From Pegea sp. RAD2-039 (taxonomy: Eukaryota > Chordata > Thaliacea > Salpida > Salpidae), in NCBI GenBank assembly GCA_034620365.1, contig JAQGEQ010000048.1, forward strand, positions 992,001 through 1,056,000: a DNA stretch of 64,000 nt. Reading direction: 5' to 3'. Shown in pieces: positions 35,844 through 49,583 of this stretch (positions within the stretch are counted from its first letter, which is position 1; the number at the start of each line of letters is the position of its first letter). Both the position numbers and the translations under genes were made by a program. Below the pieces are notes generated by a model. That model did no database searches. It was not told the DNA's origin and saw only the letters and a list, made by a program, of their open reading frames with translations.

Positions 35844-38800
35844 CTTCACCTAGTTTCAAAGTACTCGTTGTGTTAGTAACAAAAGATCTTCTTTACTAAA
35901 TGACTGGTTTGAAATTCGTCAAGTACTTCAATTATTCACTTTCAAATATCCTTCATTATAAGCACCCACCAGCTGTAATATAATTTATTTGTTACTAATT
36001 TTTTGGATTAAACTTCTGTAAAGTGAGTTTACTGATCAAGTGATTTATTAGTATTTCACATATACAAAGCCATTCCTTAAATGGTATAACAGCAAAAAAA
36101 GACCTTATATCAACCATCTAAAGCTTTTCTCATTAAAAATATTTTTTGTCTGTGTAAAACTACTTACTTAAGTACTAAAAAAGCCTTAGGCTCGCTTTAC
36201 TATCTTATAACCAAAACTAATTTAAATGTAAATTAAAAATGATTCTATGAAACTTTTTTTTTTGCTTTAATTGCTATAAAAATTGCTGAGTTGAACTTAC
36301 AGATAATAGCACTGAGTACTACATGTAAATCCTCTCTCATCATAATTGAAGTCTCGCATGAAATAAGAAACAGACTTCTTCTCTAAACTCTCTCTTTCTA
36401 GATGCTAAATTTCTATTTTTATTGGAAAATATTCTAATAGACGATTGAAAAAAGTACAATTTTGATTTATTTAAAAATAATTACACGTTTTTTTAACTAT
36501 AAATATTTTTGGTAAACTATTTACCGAAATTCTGCGAACATCAGTGCAAATAAAAGAAAGTTTTGTTTGACAAACATTTGTTTAGTTTGGTTTAGAAATT
36601 TAGATCCAGATTTAAACTAAATCAACCGCTAATATTTTCACTTAAACTTATATAGGTTTAAATTTTCTTAGTACAAAACTGAAAAAATAGATATTTGATT
36701 TTGTAAACAATTGAATATTTTCAATCTTAATAGTTACAATTAAATTATTATCTGAAAAAGAAAAAGTTGAAAATATACAAGCCGTGTTACAAGTTAATGT
36801 TTTACGTTTGGTATCTGATAATGTGTATTGATTTATTTGTTAGAAATAGCAAAGCTGCTCGAAATCCTTTTATAGCATATGGAGATACATACTGTCTGAT
36901 GGAAAAGTTCAAAATCAACTAGCATTAGCCGAGTTCATGGGAACTGCATCTCAGCAGTATATTTTGCTTATTTAATAATTCAATAAGATGTTGAACAAAA
37001 TATTAGATTTGCAATTTTATACAAATTTTAATTTATTTTTATGAATGACTCTCTGGTCTTTGAAAATCATCAAAACTTTAATTGAAACTCGTTTGAAGTC
37101 TTTCGATAGATACGGCAAGAAATGTGAAATATCCTTAAGACTTAATTGAGTTTTAACTGTTTAAATGAGCAAACACAATACCATTAAAAAAGTATCTTGC
37201 TACGTAAGGTAAGTAGTTTCTCAAGACCGCCGACTACAAAGCATCATCTATCAATGGCACATATATTCATAAAAAACAATTTAACTTGACATTAAAACTT
37301 ATTTTTAATGATAAAGAAGTTTTTACCTCTTTGAGTTTTTAACATCCTCAGCTAGATATTATCTAAAGCTCTCTATGCGATATTCAAATAAGTTTTGCTG
37401 AAGCGTTATTATATAGTACTTATTGCATATCTAGACGAGTTTATCTAGGTTTAGCTAAATATTTCAAACCATTAGAATAGCTTAGATGGAAATTGTTTTG
37501 TAGATCGCAGCAGGCAGTCTTTTTGCGTTACAAATTCTGTCTGCTGATTAGTAATCGATTTATTTAACTTTTCTAGCCCTATAATGAAAAAAATGCTAAT
37601 TTCTTTTCAAAATTAAAAAAAGTTGTACTTCTCGCTCTAAGAGAGAAAGATCAAAAAAGATCTACTTCTGGCTTTTGGTTAGATTCCAAAAAAATTGTTA
37701 CATTTGTCAAAATAGTTTATAAGTTTGACATTTTAAAAAGATTAGCTTTTCAATCTTTAGAGAGAAACATAATATATAAATAAAAATAGTATACACGATT
37801 CAACATCTATTTCTACAGAATTTGTTTGTCAATAAATCCTTGGTTCAAGAAATTTCTGCTGTAAAAACATCTGTCCAACAAATAAATCTTGAGCTGTCAA
37901 GGATTCACATATTTCTAGCACCTCTCACTTGTTTTTGTTACTATAAGAATGATTATTTTTAGCTATCTAAAAATTTATTGCTATCTGAATTTAATCATAT
38001 GACAACAGCCGTTTAAACCACAGTTTTTGTGATTTTTTGTTCTTTTATCCATATGTGTCGGGCAATTAAACATATCTAGTTGTGGAAAGGTTTTTCTTGA
38101 AAAAGAATTAGTAATACGTTTCTTTCAAATAAATTTCATATGTTAAATACATCACAGTTTACAAACAATTTATTTATTCTTATATACTTTCAAAAAAGAA
38201 AGCAAACATTGAAGTATAAAACTTAAATAATTATAAATACATTTCAGCATTATTTAGTTTGTTTTTTATTAAAATTTCTTACTCAGTTACTTCAGCGAAA
38301 TAGATGTTAATAAATTTTGAAACTAATTATTTGATGTTTTGATAAAGCTCCAAAACTATTTTGATCTTCTATTTTTGTTTATTTCATTCTCAATTTAATG
38401 GATGTTTATTTTTAAAATAAACTTTATTATATTTACTCACACTTGAAAAACTCATAAAACACTATAAAAAGTACATTCAAAGGTTTTGACAAAAATTATT
38501 TTACTTTTCAAATAAGTTTTTACACTTAAGTGAGATTTTTGTAATATGGTTTAGTCTTCACCAAATACAAAAAAGATTATTAGTTATTTCTGTATAGTTT
38601 ATTTTTCTACTTTCAAAAATTGACAAAACATAAACTTTTGAAGATGCTGTTATTATAAACGATAACTAAAATCTGAAATCGGAAGATAGCTTTGTTAACT
38701 TTGTACAAGATTTCTCCATCGAAACTGAACTAAAGTCAAGATATAGACTTAAAGAAGTTTCAAATAGTGTTATACATTTGAAGGACTTTCAATTGTAAGT

Positions 38801-39133
38801 TGACAACAAACTGAAGTTAATGTAGAGTGAAGAGGCTCATAATCAAAATGATAAAAGAATCAGTTTAAGAAAAAAAGTTTATACAGTAATTGTTGAAAGC
38901 AGAATAAAAGTCGAAACATTTTTATTTTTGTTAAGTTCTAATCTGGAGTTTATTCTATACTAAATTTTATCATTTAAGGAACTCAAATATGTTAGGCTTG
39001 TAGGTTTCAAAGCTTAATAAATAAAATCTAAATGTAAAGAAACTTCTAATTGAAATTTAAGTGACAAAAATGTTCTTTAATTAGGTTTTCAATATTTGTA
39101 ACATCCGCTAGAGCGCGGTAAAGTGCAGTAAAA
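35844..39133. other. Shared upstream region of Ror and BarX
   Basis: This 3.3 kb lies between the divergent Ror and BarX coding starts. No protein-coding exon is seen. It should hold the promoters and probably 5' UTRs of both genes, but I cannot single out a defined element from sequence alone. Confidence 0.5.
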
Positions 39134-40502
39134 ATGGTACAAAAAAGTTGGAAAGACTATATAACTAGTGAGATTGAAAAACATAGATTAGAAAAGATGG
39201 CAGATATACATCATCAGCATAATGGATGTTTTGTTGAAGATATTATTGAAAGAAATGAGAAGCCAGCTTCGAGATCGTTCTTTATCCGCGATATTTTACA
39301 AAATAACAATAGATTGGTTAGAAGTAGTGAAAAGCTGACAGCTGATTCGAGTACTTTTCACAAAGATTCAAAAAAATTTGTTGATTCAAATAGAATAGCA
39401 GCTTGCACTTCCTTATATGAAACTTGTTGCTTACAGCAAGGAATAAAAGAGGAGCTAAGAAACGCGCTGCAACAAATGTCCCATCCTTATTTGTATTTTT
39501 ATCCTCATATCTTTAAACGAGTTCCAATTGTATCAAACTTAATGAATTTGAAATCTACAAATTTGATGAATCCTTGCACGTCTCAGTGGAAGTCAAGAAA
39601 TGAAGTTCCCCTCACCCACAGCTCAAATATCCACTATCCTTCATTTATGAATCATCTTTCTCTGCTCCCAACTTCTGAAACACCGATCTATAGTCGGTTG
39701 GAGGATTCATTGAAGAAGACAAAGAAATGTCGACGCAGCAGAACAGTTTTTACTGAGCTTCAGGTTTGTTCAGATTTCTCTTATTTTTTAATCATAAGAT
39801 TCTTATTCATTTTCTAATAACTTTTATTTTCTACCATTTACCTTTTACTCCTCACTGACTGATAATCTTCATCTAATTTCTAATCTTTTTTCAAACTAAG
39901 ATGATTGGGTTGGAAAAAAGATTCAAGAAGCAACAGTATCTTTCAACACCAGACAGATGTGAATTGGCCCGATCACTGGGATTAACCCAGCTGCAAGTGA
40001 AGACTTGGTATCAAAACAGAAGAATGAAATGGAAGAAGCAGGTTAGAAACTCATTAGTTGATCTTGTTGTGATGTACAAAGGGAAGATTCTAAAGATCAT
40101 TTAAGAAATTATTTTATAAATTTTGGAATGATGATGAATCCAAGATTTATTGGAAACTATTTTCGGTTTTGATACGATATTGTTGACTCTTTAATTCAAC
40201 TCTTATTTATCTTTTAATTCTCAAAAAATTCTCTTTTGTTTTAAAACTGAACTAAATGTAAATTATTTGAAATTTCACTATTGGCCGAACAGTTTTAGAA
40301 TTCTAAAATACTTTTCTGCTATTTTGAGTAATTTTTCTTGTTCTTATTTCAGATTGTACAAAAAAATGAGAATAAATGGAAAATTGAACCCACATCAAAT
40401 AGCATGGAGCTGCCAGATTTGAAAATTACCGAAGATCAAGAAATTGATCGAGTTGGTGAAAAGAATTTAAATTTGACAAAAAGCGTTTCTGAAAAAACGT
40501 GA
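39134..40502 (+). CDS. BARX: BarX-class homeobox transcription factor, 3 exons
   Basis: This is a nuclear DNA-binding protein of the BarX (BARX1/2) class. Exons are 39134-39763, 39901-40041 and 40353-40502, in phase, giving 306 residues. An Engrailed-homology-type motif (RSFFIRDIL, about residues 47-55) would recruit Groucho co-repressors. The homeodomain (about residues 198-257) reads [11 protein letters not shown], then [37 protein letters not shown] and MKWKKQ, very close to BARX1/2. Homeodomain position 50 is Gln and 51 Asn in WYQNRR. The 137-base intron splits the homeobox right after TELQ, and a second intron follows WKKQ. The C-terminal tail is short and acidic. Orthology to BARX1 or BARX2 separately cannot be settled. 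Confidence 0.93.
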
Positions 40503-43500
40503 TTTTAAGCACTTTATTCTGATAGCCTAATTTATCATTCTGTTTTATTTTTCTTTTTACTGGATAAGAATTTAATACATTTAAAAAAGTTAAAAAATAA
40601 ACTCTTATAAAAATCCTTTAAGGAAGACCACCACTGGGGCGGTATTTGAATACTTTAAAGCTAAATTTCAAGTACTGAGCATTTAGTGTTATTGTAAACC
40701 TTATTTCAACGCTATTTAGTGTTTGCAAGTATAAATACCGAAGCTTAATTCAAGTTTCAACATTATTAAGCATTCAACAAAAGTATTTAATTGTGCAGAA
40801 ATATATTTCACTTCATTTCATCTCGCTCGGCTGTAATTGAATATAAATTAAACATTTTATTTATTGTACAGTCAATCACTAATGTTTTATCGATTTGTAT
40901 TTCAATACTTAAGTGTACGAAACAGCATTTTAACCTTTTATTTTTTCTAACAAAAGTTCTATGCAATATTTTCCACAACTCTCTTTGTACAACCTTAAAC
41001 CTTGGCGGTATAAATTTTAGATTATTGCAAATAAATTGTTGAAATCAAAATGGTAGTTTCGTATTTTTATGATCTTTTTGTTAATCACGAATCAATCTTT
41101 TAGTCTCATTTATTGATTATGTGTAAAGAAATTTGTGGTTGTTGTTTAATCGACGCTAGAATGAATTTCTCATAAGACACTAAAATTGATTAAACTGTTA
41201 CAAACAAACCTTTAGAATTTAAAACTGTCTTATCTTAAATCCAAATTTATTGCTTAATAACCAAAAGTTCTAAAATGATTTGGATTTTATGAATTAATAA
41301 GCGACTAGTTTACAACTCCTTTATAGTAGTGTGTATGTATCTTCAAAGAAATCTCCTTATTTCGGTTGATCTTGACTTCACTTTAATTTCGCTTCTACTC
41401 TATCTACCAATAAAAATTCAGGATCAGGCTTAACTGAAATTAGATTTGTCAAGCACAGAAGTTACAAAGTGTTGCAAGAAAATAACTAGAATTCAACTAA
41501 AAGTAACGGATTAAGTATTTTATGAAGATGTGTTCGGCGAAGGAACACTTTAAAAAATCAATTTTGCAGAAGCAGGTTCCACACGATTGAGATTTAATTG
41601 GCCATAGCACGGCTATATCATAATTTTCATTTTTTTAAACATTAATTTTCTGTTAGTTAAGCTTCTAAACTACTGATGTATAACGCATTTCTATTGAGAA
41701 TATTTCATCTATAGGTATTTAAGTAGAAAACGCATTACTCATTTTAGCGGATACCAGTATGAAAAGAGGAACATAAACGAATAAGCTAAAGAAAAATATA
41801 GTGATTAATTTATGCGGTTGAATCTTACAAGTATCTCTTAAGTTAAGTGCAAAAGAAAATATTTGCTTAGTGTTGAAATCAATTCTAAATGAAATTAATT
41901 ATCATCCTTTGTTAGATTAATAGAAATTTAATCAAAATCTTTCATCTTATCGTAGTTAAAGCTTTAAATTGCTTTCAAAGGTCAAAAGAAAAAATGGCAA
42001 AAATAGAAATTATGAAATCTTACAAGCATTAACTGCCTTTATAAGTTGAATAATAAAGATATAAATTCATCACAGCTTCTTCCTTTGGTTCAATCGTGCA
42101 TGATGTAGCAACATTTAACTCTCTGAAGTTCGTCTGTCAGCAACACAGTGATTACAAAAATCTGGAAGTAATTACTTCGACTGGATGCTTCACCCCATAG
42201 AAGCTCCTAGTCGGTAACTTAGTGAAATGTCCTGTGAAATGATGGCAAGTGGTGAATGATGTATTTTGTACAGGTGTTCTTGAAATTATATGAGCAGCTG
42301 AGAACGCTCGTTATTGCGCGAGTATTGTTATTGATCTTAAGACTTCTTCTCATCAAATTGTTGATCTTTTGTTGTGTAATAGTAACAGGTGTGTCCGAAA
42401 ATTTCTGAATGAGTTTGTAAATTGTTTCTCCTTTTCGGTAGAATTAAGAAAGAACTTTTATCTCTGTCGCGTTTATTAATATTTTAAATTCCATGAAGTA
42501 ACCTTTTTATTGTATTTGATAAATCACTGGCTTAAATTCTGGGTCTAATTCAAGTATATTCTATGGGAAGTGCTTGAAGGTTAAAGCTAAATTTTGCAGG
42601 CTGAAAAGCAGAACTAAAGTTTTGTAAATAGTAAATCATTCGTCATTTAATATATTGTAAATTTGGATAGCCGGAAATTTTTCAAACTAATTAAGACATT
42701 TAGACATTTTAATCAGTATTTAAATTGTTTCTGATTAGAAACAGAATGCAACTTATTAAAAAACTTAAAGAAGTTGAAGTAAACCTTTTGAAAAAGCTTT
42801 ATTAGATTAAAAACTAAGGGATATTAATTAATTTTGTTTGTAAATTGATTTGAAAACCTTACAAGGCAGACCACTTAAGCACCTATCACTCAAATTAAGT
42901 CTGTTAAACGTTTAGTGAACTTAAGCAGATTAAATGCGAGTAAAACGCAACTTTCAAAAAGTTTGATTTTAATCTTATTTGCTTTTAAACAGAAACAACA
43001 TTCATAGACAAAAATATCCAAATTTATTTCTAATTTTATTCTTAGTACTTCTTTTAAATATTTGGTCTACTATTTTAGCAAAAGCCATTTTAGTCAACTA
43101 CCTTGGTTAGATTTAATTGAACTAAAGTTTAAATAAGTATTATTCATTTTAGCTGAAAAGTTAACGATTTAAAATCATTAAATGTCGCAAAATTAATTGA
43201 TATATGACTAAGTTTTTAAAAATTGACTTTAGAAAACTAACTTGAAAACCATAATGTATAATCTATATTTAAAATAATCCATTTTGCCTCTTACCGAGTT
43301 ACTCTTTCAAAAAATCATTTTGTTGTTTAAAATTAATCTTAACAACGAGTAAAACCTCAAATACTTTCCTACTTTTATTGGTATTTCAACATTTTTAAGC
43401 ATTTTGGCTGCTTTTCAAGCCAAGCAGTTTTATTAAGAAAAGAGAAACATTCGTCGCTATTGTATGATTAAAAATGTTGGAACTGTATATACATACTGTA

Positions 43501-46500
43501 ATTAAAATTTTAATATAGCCAAGTAAAAATACGAACTTTGTTTACCGTTGCAAATATGTAAGCTTAATGAAGATTAATCACTATTGAACTTGATCAATAG
43601 TATTTTATTGAAACCTTAAGGAAGCAACTTGTCAAAGGACTAAATTTTAAACGCTCTTTTCATTTTCAATTATCTGATTTCATTAACTCTGATTTTATTA
43701 CTTTTTACTAATTATATCATTTGGCAAACTCAAAATTTAAACTATATTTTGATGACAGTTTGAATGAAAGTTAAGAAACAAATGATTTATATTTACTTTC
43801 ACTTCACTTTACTTTTTACTTAAATGTAACTTGTAAATTTTTTTATGCTTTATCATCCTTTTATCATAAAATATTTTCTAAGTTGAATTTTTCTACAAAA
43901 CTTCAATTAATTCTTGGAAATATTCTTGGTTTTTAATCTTGAAGAAAACTTCTTTAACTTTTTCTTCACCATTTTAACGTTTCATTACGAGCTGTTTTAT
44001 TTCAACTTTTTAATAATGAAGGAAAATTAAAAGAAGTTTTATTCTAGGCTTTTGGCGACTTTGAAATTTTCTTAGATGTTAGGCATGTGCGTCAAGAAGT
44101 AGAATCGATATTTATAAAAATAACAGAAAACAGATCTGAACAAAGATTGTTTTAGAGTAAGTAGAAAAGAAAATAATAAATCTTTTCTTATTACAGTTAT
44201 CAGCGTTGTTTAGAAAACCTCAAAAAACAAAACAAGGATCAAATGTTTATTGTTGCTACAATATAAGAACATGGTTCTTCGATTTTGATTCACCAGCCTG
44301 TATCATTGATTAAAAGATAAATTTGTTAATTAAAAATTGAAATAAAAACAAAAAATTCTTGTAGAAAACAGAAAGTGAAATTTAAGTCGTATAAATGCCC
44401 CCCTTCTTTTACTTCAATTTATTACAACTTATTCAGGTGCATCTTTAATATTACATTTCAATCAAACGATGTTTTTCATAATCATGACAATGATAGATAT
44501 TCCGTTGTGAAAGGCGTTAGCGTATTATGTCAAATCATTGTTCATCATCAACTGCAACGATTGAATAACAATTAGATAATTGTTAGATTGAAATGAAAAT
44601 GTTGATCACAGCTTGAAGCTGATGCAGCTGTTAATTTGTTTTGAGTGTCAACAAAATATGTTTTGACAACAACATTTATTAAACAATCGAATATCTGCTG
44701 CGTGATCTTGATCTGTTGTTGCTCCTATTTTAAATAAAGTTCTCTATTTACAAACGCTTCATAGCATTTGTAAAGAGTATTATTTAAAAAGTTTCAAATT
44801 AAATTTTGTGTCAAATAATCGATTATCAAAGACACCCTCATATAGTTAGTCCTACAACATCTTCAAACTTTGTATCAAACCTTTGAACAAACACAATATA
44901 AAGCCCCACCAAACGGAAGTCAATTCTTAGTTTGATCTAAAGATGTTGTCTTCAGTTAAAATACAACATATGTAAAAAATTACTTCAAACAGTTTACAAT
45001 TGAATGATTAAATGTACTTCTTGGCAAACTGTACACTTTAAACTTCAGTAAAGTCTAATAGATAAAGACTAACAGAGATAGTTACCCGATTTAGTCTATT
45101 AAGGGTTAACATGAGTCAGAAGTTGCTCAAATGATTGAGTTACTTTTATTTAATCCTATTTCTTGGAAGCAAGTACTTGGGAGGGTATTCAAATGCACCT
45201 TACTCTTGTCAACAGCCTCTAATCTTTTAATACTTTAATTAAATTTTCTGATACATTTATTTGAAAACTAAGGTTGTATGCATCAAGTTTTACAACACAT
45301 TTTACAGTTAATAGTAATCGGTAGTAATTGAAAGTAACTCAGTTTAAAATTGAGAATAAATGATTATGTTTTCTTTCTTCATTTGTATTGTGAAAGTATT
45401 TGATTGAATGTTGCTGTTCGACAAGTTACTTGATGAACTCTTTCAAATTTTTTTCAAGTAGCTTATTTTCTATGATTTAGTTTGTTGTGTCTAGACGAAT
45501 ATTTTAATCAAGTTGTCAACTGATGAAGCTCTGTAATCAGTGATTGTTGCATATTTTGCCAGCTAATTAATTTTGAGCAGAAAAACTTATTGAAGTAAAA
45601 TTCTATAAAAATTAAAAAGTTCAATCAACTTCTGTCAATCAAATATTAAATCCGATTTCAAACTTACTTCGACATGTTTTTGTTGTTTCATTCATAAAAG
45701 AAATCTAAATAAAATTTCTTTTCAGACGATGTTATAAAGTAGAAGTTATTTTGCGGAAATAAGATTCAGTTTGAAAAGTAAAGCAAGTTTCGATAGAATT
45801 GGGTTCATTGATGAGATTTGAATAAAAGTTTACTCATTTATTAGTTATGAATATTCTAATCGATATTATACTGAGTTCCAGCTTCTTAACTAATTCTTAT
45901 TTTTTATTTAAAAATAGCTTATTACAGCCATGAAAGCTTTTATTTATTAGCATTTTTAATTGTAAAGTGTTAAAGAAATATCTCTAAGGTGGTTTAGGTT
46001 AAGACTTTTTTCAAAGCATACTTTAAAAAGATTACTGAAGTTATTAAAGATTTAAATTCTAAAAAGTTTTAAGAATGTTAAAACGTTTTAAACGTTAAAA
46101 CCGCAACTCTCACCAAACAACAAAGCTGGTTTTATTTTGCAAAAAATATTTACTCTGTTTATTAGTAGAGGTTTATACTTATCAAATAATTATAAATCAA
46201 GGAAGTTAATCTGCAAATTTACAAACTACAAAAATAATGAGAGCATTTTGTCAATTAATGACAAATCAAAAAGTAAATTTAATTTAACTATTTCACAACT
46301 TAAGGATTACCAAATAATTAATTTTAAATCAAATTGAAAACAGACTTTTAAAAAATACAAATTTGTTAACCTCTTAAAAATGTTTTTTTGGGTAAGTAAA
46401 GTTATTCATTTAAAATTAAAGTTCCTTTAAACTTTTAAAATATTAACTTTATCTTTAGTTTTACAAAACTATAATACTCATTGTCATGAAATTTCAAAAC

Positions 46501-49500
46501 TAAAAGAAAACTCAAAAAAATTATGAAGAATTTTCATAAACTAACAAAAAATAATGAAATATATCTTTTATAAAAATTAGTTAGTGTTATATGTCTAATT
46601 AAACTGTAGAAGTGCCGAGCCTCGTTACTTCTCTACATCAGTAGTAGCAAGTTCGAAAATCTGAAAGGAGATTGAACCTACAATGTCTTTTTAGCTTTTT
46701 TAGAAAACCTCTATTACTTGAGCTTCTATTTGAATAATTTTTGACATGAATCGAAGTTTTGAAACTTTGTGAATAATCTGACTAAAATATTTATTTTCTC
46801 CAAAAATCAAGTTTAATCTTTTCTAGTTTAGTTTTAAACACTCTTTTTTGGTAACAAAAATATATTAAGAAGTATATAAAAACCTGTTAATTTGAATAAG
46901 AAATAATATTAGTTTTTAGATGAAGACGTATATTGCCAATATAAATTTCTGTTAAAAGCAACCGACTTCTTATCAAGCACACAATTTGTCTTTATGATAA
47001 ATTGTCTTTGGATTAATATTGTACCGAGAAGTTTTAAAGATCACTAAATTGATCAAAATGGGAAGATTTAAATCTGGTTTTGAAACAACATTACTGGCAC
47101 TTCTACACTAGTCTGACGAGTATGTTTTCAAAAAGAATGATTTTCTTATGGTTAATCAACTACAAACGTAAAAATATAGTTAACAAAAACAATTATGTTG
47201 ATTATTTACAAAAATGAAATGATAGTTTTAATAAAAGTATTGGTGGAAGTTTGAGTTTAGTTTAATTGCATTTATATTCTATGTGACATTCTAAAAATAT
47301 TTTAACCTTTTTTCTTGATGCAAATTTTCATACCATCAAACTTTCAATACTTTCTTCTATTTTTTATCTTTTAACTAATTGATGTTATTTTAATTGGTAT
47401 CTAGTATCTCATCAGACTTCAGATTCCTCGTTCTTCATTTTTCCTTTCTTTTCCAATCTGGGTCTTGTGCCAAATTCTGTTCATTTCATCAATCGATAAA
47501 TCAATGAACTCATTGCTGATTTACAATTTCTCAACAAAACTTGTTTCGAAAGCTTTAATTTCACTTCTAACAGATTGATATTTAAGAGCCACTTGAATGG
47601 AAAATTTAGCTGTTTCTTAATTTTGTGGTTGGCAAAGGAAGATAAATACTAAAATCATTTCAATTGCTTCTTTGTACACACGTTTTAGAACATATGTTAA
47701 CTTGCTCACAGCGTGTTTTCTTCTGTTTTTTAGTACTTTGTAACCATATATCTTATTTTATGGCTATATCATATTAATAGATTATACGTTTCTTCATGCA
47801 TGACAATATAGATGAACTTAATGATAAGTTTGATATTCCAACAAGTATTCCACCCATTGTGAAAACTCCAAACCATTTCAACTATTCTTTTCAACTACTT
47901 CAACTTTTCAGAAAGCTTATTTGTAATGTGTTTAGATAAAAACCAAAACATAAATGTGGCATGCTGATAAGTTAGCTACGATTATCAAATACTCTTCAAA
48001 TAAAAGTAAAACTTTGGTTAAAAACTTTTAATGCAAATCGTCTTATCACAAATCTATTAAATAATACAAATAATAAATGACATTTTAGTTGAGTCGATTA
48101 GGCAGCTTAAATTCTAAAAACTTCTCTACCAACAAAATTAGTCTAAAAAACAACTTTGTGCCATAGACAAATCTTGTGTTTTGTGACTGAACTTGATAGG
48201 GATTTACATACAAGCATTTAACAAATGACAATACAGTTGAATTTTTTGGCATATTTAAAATGAAGAATAATATGCAGGTTGTTAGTAGATAAAGCATAAC
48301 TTTAAGAATGTATATAATAATCTAAACTTTTTCTAAAACTTTAAAACAGCTAATTTTGTTTTTAAATGTTTTTTTTTATCATTGTTTTAATATTAGTTTC
48401 TACTCGTATAATCACTATAATAAAATGATATCTGTTTTAGGCTTCATTTAGAAGTTTCGTGAAAAAGAAATAAAACATTTTTCTTTATTTTAATATTACT
48501 TTTATATTTCTTTTTTCTACTTCTTCCTTTTATTTTCGTCCTTTTATTTAACCTGTTTTTTATGTAATCTTCTATAGAAATATCTCAATCGCTTCTTTGT
48601 TAGACAACAATATTTCTACGGATGCAGCTATGAATCCATTTTTTAGCTTACTGGTCTTGAAGATATTTTAGAAATCCGGCTCTTACAACCGTTTTCGTTA
48701 AAATTTTTAAACTTTTTGCGACTCAGGTAGCTATCTAGTTGATTATAATTTTATGTAGCTTATGAAGTGACTTGAGACTAACACGTTTTTGAAATTAATT
48801 TTGCTCTGATAACTAAAATATGATTTATAATTAAAAATTTACAAATTTATTAATAGAAAGTCGTTTAACTTTTTATAATTCTATTTATTGCTTCCAATTT
48901 GATTACACAAGTTTATTACATATTTGCTTAATATGTATAATGCAAAGGTACACAAATCAAAGCTTTATAAGTTTTACTTGCAAACTAGCTATAAAATCCG
49001 ATTGTAGCTTTACACAAAAATGATAACTGAATTTCCACTTTTCTGACTTGAATCTGTTTACTGTTTAAATGATTAAAAATTACATTACAAATATCCAATA
49101 AAGACATATATGCACCTACACCAATAGTCATATAAAAAGTCTAATATTATCTATGATTATATAAGAATGATTTTTTTTTCTTTAACTCTTATTAATGATT
49201 ACACAAATATTAGAAACATAGCTTATTCAGTAATATATATTTTAGTGTTTATGTAAACTAAATGACTACTAATGAATTTTTTTCAAAACAATTTCAAGCA
49301 TTTTTCAAGCATATTTTTCAATTGAGTGTTTTTTGAATATTTATCTTTTGTTTAATGATTTTTTTATTTAATTTTAAATAGTTGTTAGCTTAGTAACTTC
49401 AATAAACTGTAATCCACAAAATTTGTTTTATTTTATTGTTTAAAAAATGTCAAAAAACAATATAATCATTATAAGTTTTAATTGAAAGTGTTCTTTCAAG

Positions 49501-49583
49501 TAAGACACAATTGATTGCGAAGCCTGTAATCCTTAAATCTACAGTATAAATAAAGGTATAAGTTTACTCATCATATATTCAAA
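40503..49583. other. Nine-kilobase gene-poor stretch downstream of BarX
   Basis: No exon, RNA gene or LINE was found here. Most of it is uniformly AT-rich. Two things stand out: a somewhat less AT-rich stretch at about 42,060-42,420, and a possible inverted-repeat element at 46,605-47,107 (listed separately). Long flanks beside developmental homeobox genes often hold enhancers, but no conserved block can be shown from one sequence. Confidence 0.5.
46605..47107. mobile_element. Possible MITE with 12-base inverted ends
   Basis: TGTAGAAGTGCC at 46,605-46,616 has its exact reverse complement at 47,096-47,107, giving a 503-base unit. The interior has no protein-coding potential. No clear target-site duplication is visible, and no second copy was seen in the window, so the match might be chance. 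Confidence 0.3.
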
